Shown here piece after piece: positions 61,344 to 64,000 of a DNA stretch of 64,000 nucleotides. This DNA is from Alcaligenes faecalis (lineage in GTDB: Bacteria > Pseudomonadota > Gammaproteobacteria > Burkholderiales > Burkholderiaceae_B). The stretch lies in the NCBI RefSeq assembly GCF_005311025.1, contig NZ_CP031747.1:1116001-1180000 (forward strand), written 5' to 3'. Below the pieces are notes generated by a model, which saw only the letters and a program-made list of their open reading frames with translations, was not told where the DNA came from and did no database searches. The translations under genes and the position numbers were made by a program. Positions within the stretch are counted from its first letter, which is position 1, and every line of letters starts with the position of its first letter.

Positions 61344-62297
61344 TTGGCCAAGCGCTACGCGCTATTGACAGTAGATACTGAGGCTTTGCCCAGGCGTGCT
61401 ATGGATAGCCATATCCAACGCCTGGTCTGGGGTGAGCACCCCACCGGAACTGCTGGTATCCGTGAAATGAGCTCCATTGGTGACGAGTTCGGTGCCAAGC
61501 ATGTGTTCTTTGTAGACCTGTGTGCCACGATTGCGCAGCAGCCTCAGATGTTGGAAGCGGTTCGCTGGTTGGATCAGCAAGGTCAGGATGTGCAACTACA
61601 TGCCCATCCTGAAACTTTACCCAAGTCTTTTTGGGCTAAACATCGTTTGCCTCCCAGTCCCGGTTTGATGAACCAATACAAGGACCAAGCTCGTGCCGAG
61701 TTCGTCTTTCGACACTTTGGCAAGCTGATCTCGGACGTTACCGGCAAACCCATCCTCGCCCACCGCGCAGGCTCGTTCCGCTGGAATGCCCTGACGATCC
61801 GTGCTTTGCAGGCCGTCGGTATTCCTTTGTCCTTCAACCAGTCCATGCGGGCCGCCTTGTTAAAGCGTTGCCCAACAGGCCAGCCTGATTGTTTGCCTTA
61901 TGCCTGGTCGAACGGAACGATTGAAGTTCCGGTCACAGAGCGTTTTAAGCCCGGTGAACCGGGGGGCAAACCAGATCGCTGGTCCAGCCTGACTTATCCG
62001 GAATCTTCTTATTTTCAATATGGTTCGCGGCCTACGACTTTCTGGAAGGATCCCTTGTGGTCCTTGCCCAAGGTCTCGGTGGTATTGATGCACTCCTGGT
62101 CCTTGTTGGATTTGGATGAAAACGGCCATTTCCAGTACACGAATGACCGCTTGCTGGAGGGTTACCGCCTGTTCTTGCAACGAGTTGTTAAGGATTACGA
62201 CGTGATCACCACAGCTGATTTTTTAGATCTGCAGGCGCGGGGTAAAATCCGTCTTTCGCGAACAGTTAACTTAGAGCAGGTAGAAACACAGGTATGA
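61344..62297 (+). CDS. Polysaccharide deacetylase-like protein, copy 1
   Basis: A 317-residue protein with the NodB/deacetylase-type landmarks: TVDTEALP near the N-terminus (Asp), LHAHPETLP (two His) and HRAGSFRWN. It resembles WalW/WbmS-like proteins of surface-polysaccharide loci. A TTG start at 61344 is chosen because AGGAGA lies 7 nt before it; an upstream in-frame start would not use that site. It overlaps copy 2 by 4 bp. Likely substrates are N- or O-acetylated capsule sugars. It has no signal peptide, so it would act in the cytoplasm. Confidence 0.8.
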   Translation: MAKRYALLTVDTEALPRRAMDSHIQRLVWGEHPTGTAGIREMSSIGDEFGAKHVFFVDLCATIAQQPQMLEAVRWLDQQGQDVQLHAHPETLPKSFWAKHRLPPSPGLMNQYKDQARAEFVFRHFGKLISDVTGKPILAHRAGSFRWNALTIRALQAVGIPLSFNQSMRAALLKRCPTGQPDCLPYAWSNGTIEVPVTERFKPGEPGGKPDRWSSLTYPESSYFQYGSRPTTFWKDPLWSLPKVSVVLMHSWSLLDLDENGHFQYTNDRLLEGYRLFLQRVVKDYDVITTADFLDLQARGKIRLSRTVNLEQVETQV

Positions 62298-63274
62298 GGG
62301 ATCGCTACGCAATGATTACGGTCGACACAGAGGCGCTGCCAAAGCGGGCCTCTGACGACCATGTTAATCGTCTGATCTGGGGGCGATTTCCAAAGGGTAC
62401 GGCCGGGGTGGCCGAAATGTGCAAGATCGGTGACGAGTTCGGCGTCAAGCATGTGTTCTTTACGGACTTGTGCGGGGCTTACTCCCGCCTTGACGAGCTG
62501 AAAGAAGTGGTGCGTTGGCTGGATGAGCAAGGCCAAGATGTACAACTGCATACCCACCCGGAGTACTTGCCCGACAGCTTCTGGAAAGAGCATGGTTTGT
62601 CGAACCGTCCGCAGTATATGAACCAGTACACCGAGCAGGCTCGTGCAGAGTTTGTGTTCAGGCACTTTGCAGGTGTGATGTCCGAGGTAACAGGCAAGCC
62701 GGTTCTGGCTCATCGGGCGGGTTCATTCCGCTGGAATGCGGATACGATTCGTGCTTTGAAGGCAGTGGGCATTCCTCTGTCCTTCAATAACTCTGTATGC
62801 GCTGTCCACAATAATCAGTGCGTTTACAGCAAACCCACAAATAATCCTTTTGTTTGGTCTAACGGCGTGATCGAAGTGCCTACGACCGAGAAGCGGATTT
62901 TAGGTAAGGTAGGCAAGCCTGAATGGTGGGCTCGCCTTACTTACCCAGAGTCCAGCTATTTCCGCTTCCGCCCCTGGTGGGGGCAGTTGTTGTTGAATAC
63001 GCTTAGCGGCAACCCTTCATTTGCGGTTTTCTTGCTGCATTCCTGGTCCTTGTTGTTCTGGGACGAGAATGGTCTGGGTGAGTATCGTGATGATAGCCGT
63101 ATGGAGGGGTATCGCAAATTGCTGGCCCGTCTGACTAAGGACTATGACGTGATTACGACGGCAGAGTTTCTGGATTTGAAGGCTCGCGGGAAAATTGTTG
63201 TGCCTGATACGGTGGACTTGTCATTGGCAGAGCTGAAGGCAGAACCGGACAATAAAATTCAGAAAAAGGCCTGA
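62294..63274 (+). CDS. Polysaccharide deacetylase-like protein, copy 2
   Basis: A 326-residue paralogue of the previous gene. The two align over nearly their whole length: TVDTEALPKRASDDHVNRL, GDEFGVKHVFFTDLC, LHTHPEYLP, HRAGSFRWNADTIRALKAVG, and a shared ending KDYDVITTAEFLDLKARGKI. The central loop (about residues 160-215) differs most, so the substrates may differ. The ATGA overlap shows translational coupling. The gene is 5 nt ahead of the glycosyltransferase gene. Confidence 0.8.
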   Translation: MRDRYAMITVDTEALPKRASDDHVNRLIWGRFPKGTAGVAEMCKIGDEFGVKHVFFTDLCGAYSRLDELKEVVRWLDEQGQDVQLHTHPEYLPDSFWKEHGLSNRPQYMNQYTEQARAEFVFRHFAGVMSEVTGKPVLAHRAGSFRWNADTIRALKAVGIPLSFNNSVCAVHNNQCVYSKPTNNPFVWSNGVIEVPTTEKRILGKVGKPEWWARLTYPESSYFRFRPWWGQLLLNTLSGNPSFAVFLLHSWSLLFWDENGLGEYRDDSRMEGYRKLLARLTKDYDVITTAEFLDLKARGKIVVPDTVDLSLAELKAEPDNKIQKKA

Positions 63275-63279
63275 GGAAC

Positions 63280-64000
63280 ATGTTCTTTAAGTTATGGCGT
63301 GGGCTGGTGCGCGAGCCTTGGATGGCTTTGAGCCGGCGTTTGACCTTGTTTACTGTGCGTCGGCAAACCCGACGCGGTCAGCACCGCCAGACACCTTACG
63401 AGCCCGTGCCAGGACGTTTGCTGTATGTGCCGGCTAGTGCCTTGCCGTATCACATCAGTGGCTACACTACCCGAACCCATGAGATTATCCGTGCCATGCA
63501 AGCGGCAGGCGGGGATATCTGCGTGCTGACCCGTCCCGGCTATCCATGGGATCGTAAAGACAGACTGGTGGAGGCCGAGCAGGATGAAACCTTGGTGGAT
63601 GGGGTGCGTTACGCACATGCTCGCAATCCTTCCAACAAGCGCCCCGTCATGCAGTTCGCCATAGAAGCCGCCGCCTCCATTGCTCAGGAAGCCATCAAAC
63701 AGCGCGTTGCTGTCATTCATGCTGCCTCCAACCACGTCAATGCCTTGCCTGCCTTGATCGCCGCGCGCCAGTTAGGTATTCCGTTCCAATATGAAATGCG
63801 TGGCTTGTGGGAGCTGAGCCGAGCCTCCCGCATGCCGGAGTTCCGTGACTCGCAGGGCTTCAAGCAGGGTTTGGAGCTGGAAGGTCTGGTTGCCAGTCAG
63901 GCAGACCGGCTGTTTGTGATTTCCGAGCAGTTGGGGCAGTACGCTCGCGAGCACTGGAATGTAGATCCTGCACGCATGGGCCTGATGCCCAATTGTGTCG
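63280..64000 (+). CDS. GT4-type glycosyltransferase, N-terminal part (runs off the window)
   Basis: From the ATG at 63280, which has GAGGA 4 nt upstream, the frame is open for 240 codons to the right edge. Residues about 45-235 have the N-terminal Rossmann half of a GT4 enzyme: GRLLYVPASALPYHISGYTT with the Gly-rich acceptor loop, RTHEIIRAMQAAGGDICVLT, VIHAASNHVNALPALIAARQLGIP, FQYEMRGLWE and ADRLFVISEQL. The donor-binding half lies outside. It is likely one of the capsule chain glycosyltransferases. Confidence 0.85.
   Translation, partial: MFFKLWRGLVREPWMALSRRLTLFTVRRQTRRGQHRQTPYEPVPGRLLYVPASALPYHISGYTTRTHEIIRAMQAAGGDICVLTRPGYPWDRKDRLVEAEQDETLVDGVRYAHARNPSNKRPVMQFAIEAAASIAQEAIKQRVAVIHAASNHVNALPALIAARQLGIPFQYEMRGLWELSRASRMPEFRDSQGFKQGLELEGLVASQADRLFVISEQLGQYAREHWNVDPARMGLMPNCV

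Overview
The window looks like chromosome from a betaproteobacterium of the family Alcaligenaceae, most likely Alcaligenes or a close relative. This is inferred from gene content, moderately high GC and family resemblance; no rRNA or marker gene is present. No tRNA, rRNA, CRISPR array, insertion sequence or phage was found.

Layout. (1) 1-5.7 kb holds housekeeping genes: the 5' end of an ABC transporter ATPase gene, a split chromate-type (CHR) transporter pair on the minus strand, and a fatty-acid beta-oxidation pair on the plus strand (hydroxyacyl-CoA dehydrogenase/enoyl-CoA hydratase, then thiolase). The beta-oxidation pair lies behind a PsrA-like palindrome and ends at a strong terminator. 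(2) 5.8-14.4 kb is a type VI secretion (T6SS) effector-delivery module: DUF3540 protein, VgrG, a small membrane protein, a DUF2169-pentapeptide adaptor, a second pentapeptide protein, a PAAR-like (DUF4150) effector with a C-terminal nuclease domain, and its probable immunity gene. (3) 14.5-31.9 kb is the T6SS structural locus: tssA-B-C-hcp-E-F-G, an inverted pair (FHA-like protein and TssQ-like lipoprotein), then tssJ-K-L-M, tagF and a membrane protein with a degenerate kinase C-lobe and a PEGA domain. No ClpV (TssH) gene is in the window. (4) 32-37 kb holds metabolite transport: an EamA exporter, a MocR/PdxR regulator divergent from a second EamA exporter with a strong operator-like palindrome between them, and an NCS2 purine permease. 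(5) 37-38 kb is an 850-bp gene-free, AT-rich stretch with two orphan terminators and a large inverted repeat. (6) 38-64 kb is a capsular polysaccharide locus that runs off the right edge.

The capsule locus starts with a 2524-residue fully reducing type I polyketide/fatty-acid synthase and an alpha-oxoamine synthase that overlaps it. This resembles the RkpA/RkpG and WcbR/WcbT pairs of other capsule loci. Next come an outer-membrane export lipoprotein, an ABC exporter (KpsM/KpsT type) and a KpsE-like inner-membrane protein. A 905-residue protein follows that joins a long coiled coil to a methyltransferase-like domain. WecB and WecC then make UDP-ManNAcA. The locus continues with a 1124-residue multi-domain glycosyltransferase, an AT-rich heparinase II/III-type lyase gene, two tandem deacetylase-like genes and the start of a GT4 glycosyltransferase gene.

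Working model (inference): the synthase and oxoamine synthase make an aminoketone-type lipid. Glycosyltransferases build a ManNAcA-containing polymer, probably on that lipid. The coiled-coil methyltransferase may cap and measure the chain, the ABC/KpsE/KpsD-like apparatus exports it, and the lyase and deacetylases edit it. The T6SS half shows a second unusual theme: the kinase and FHA components of its usual phospho-switch both look catalytically or binding-site degenerate.
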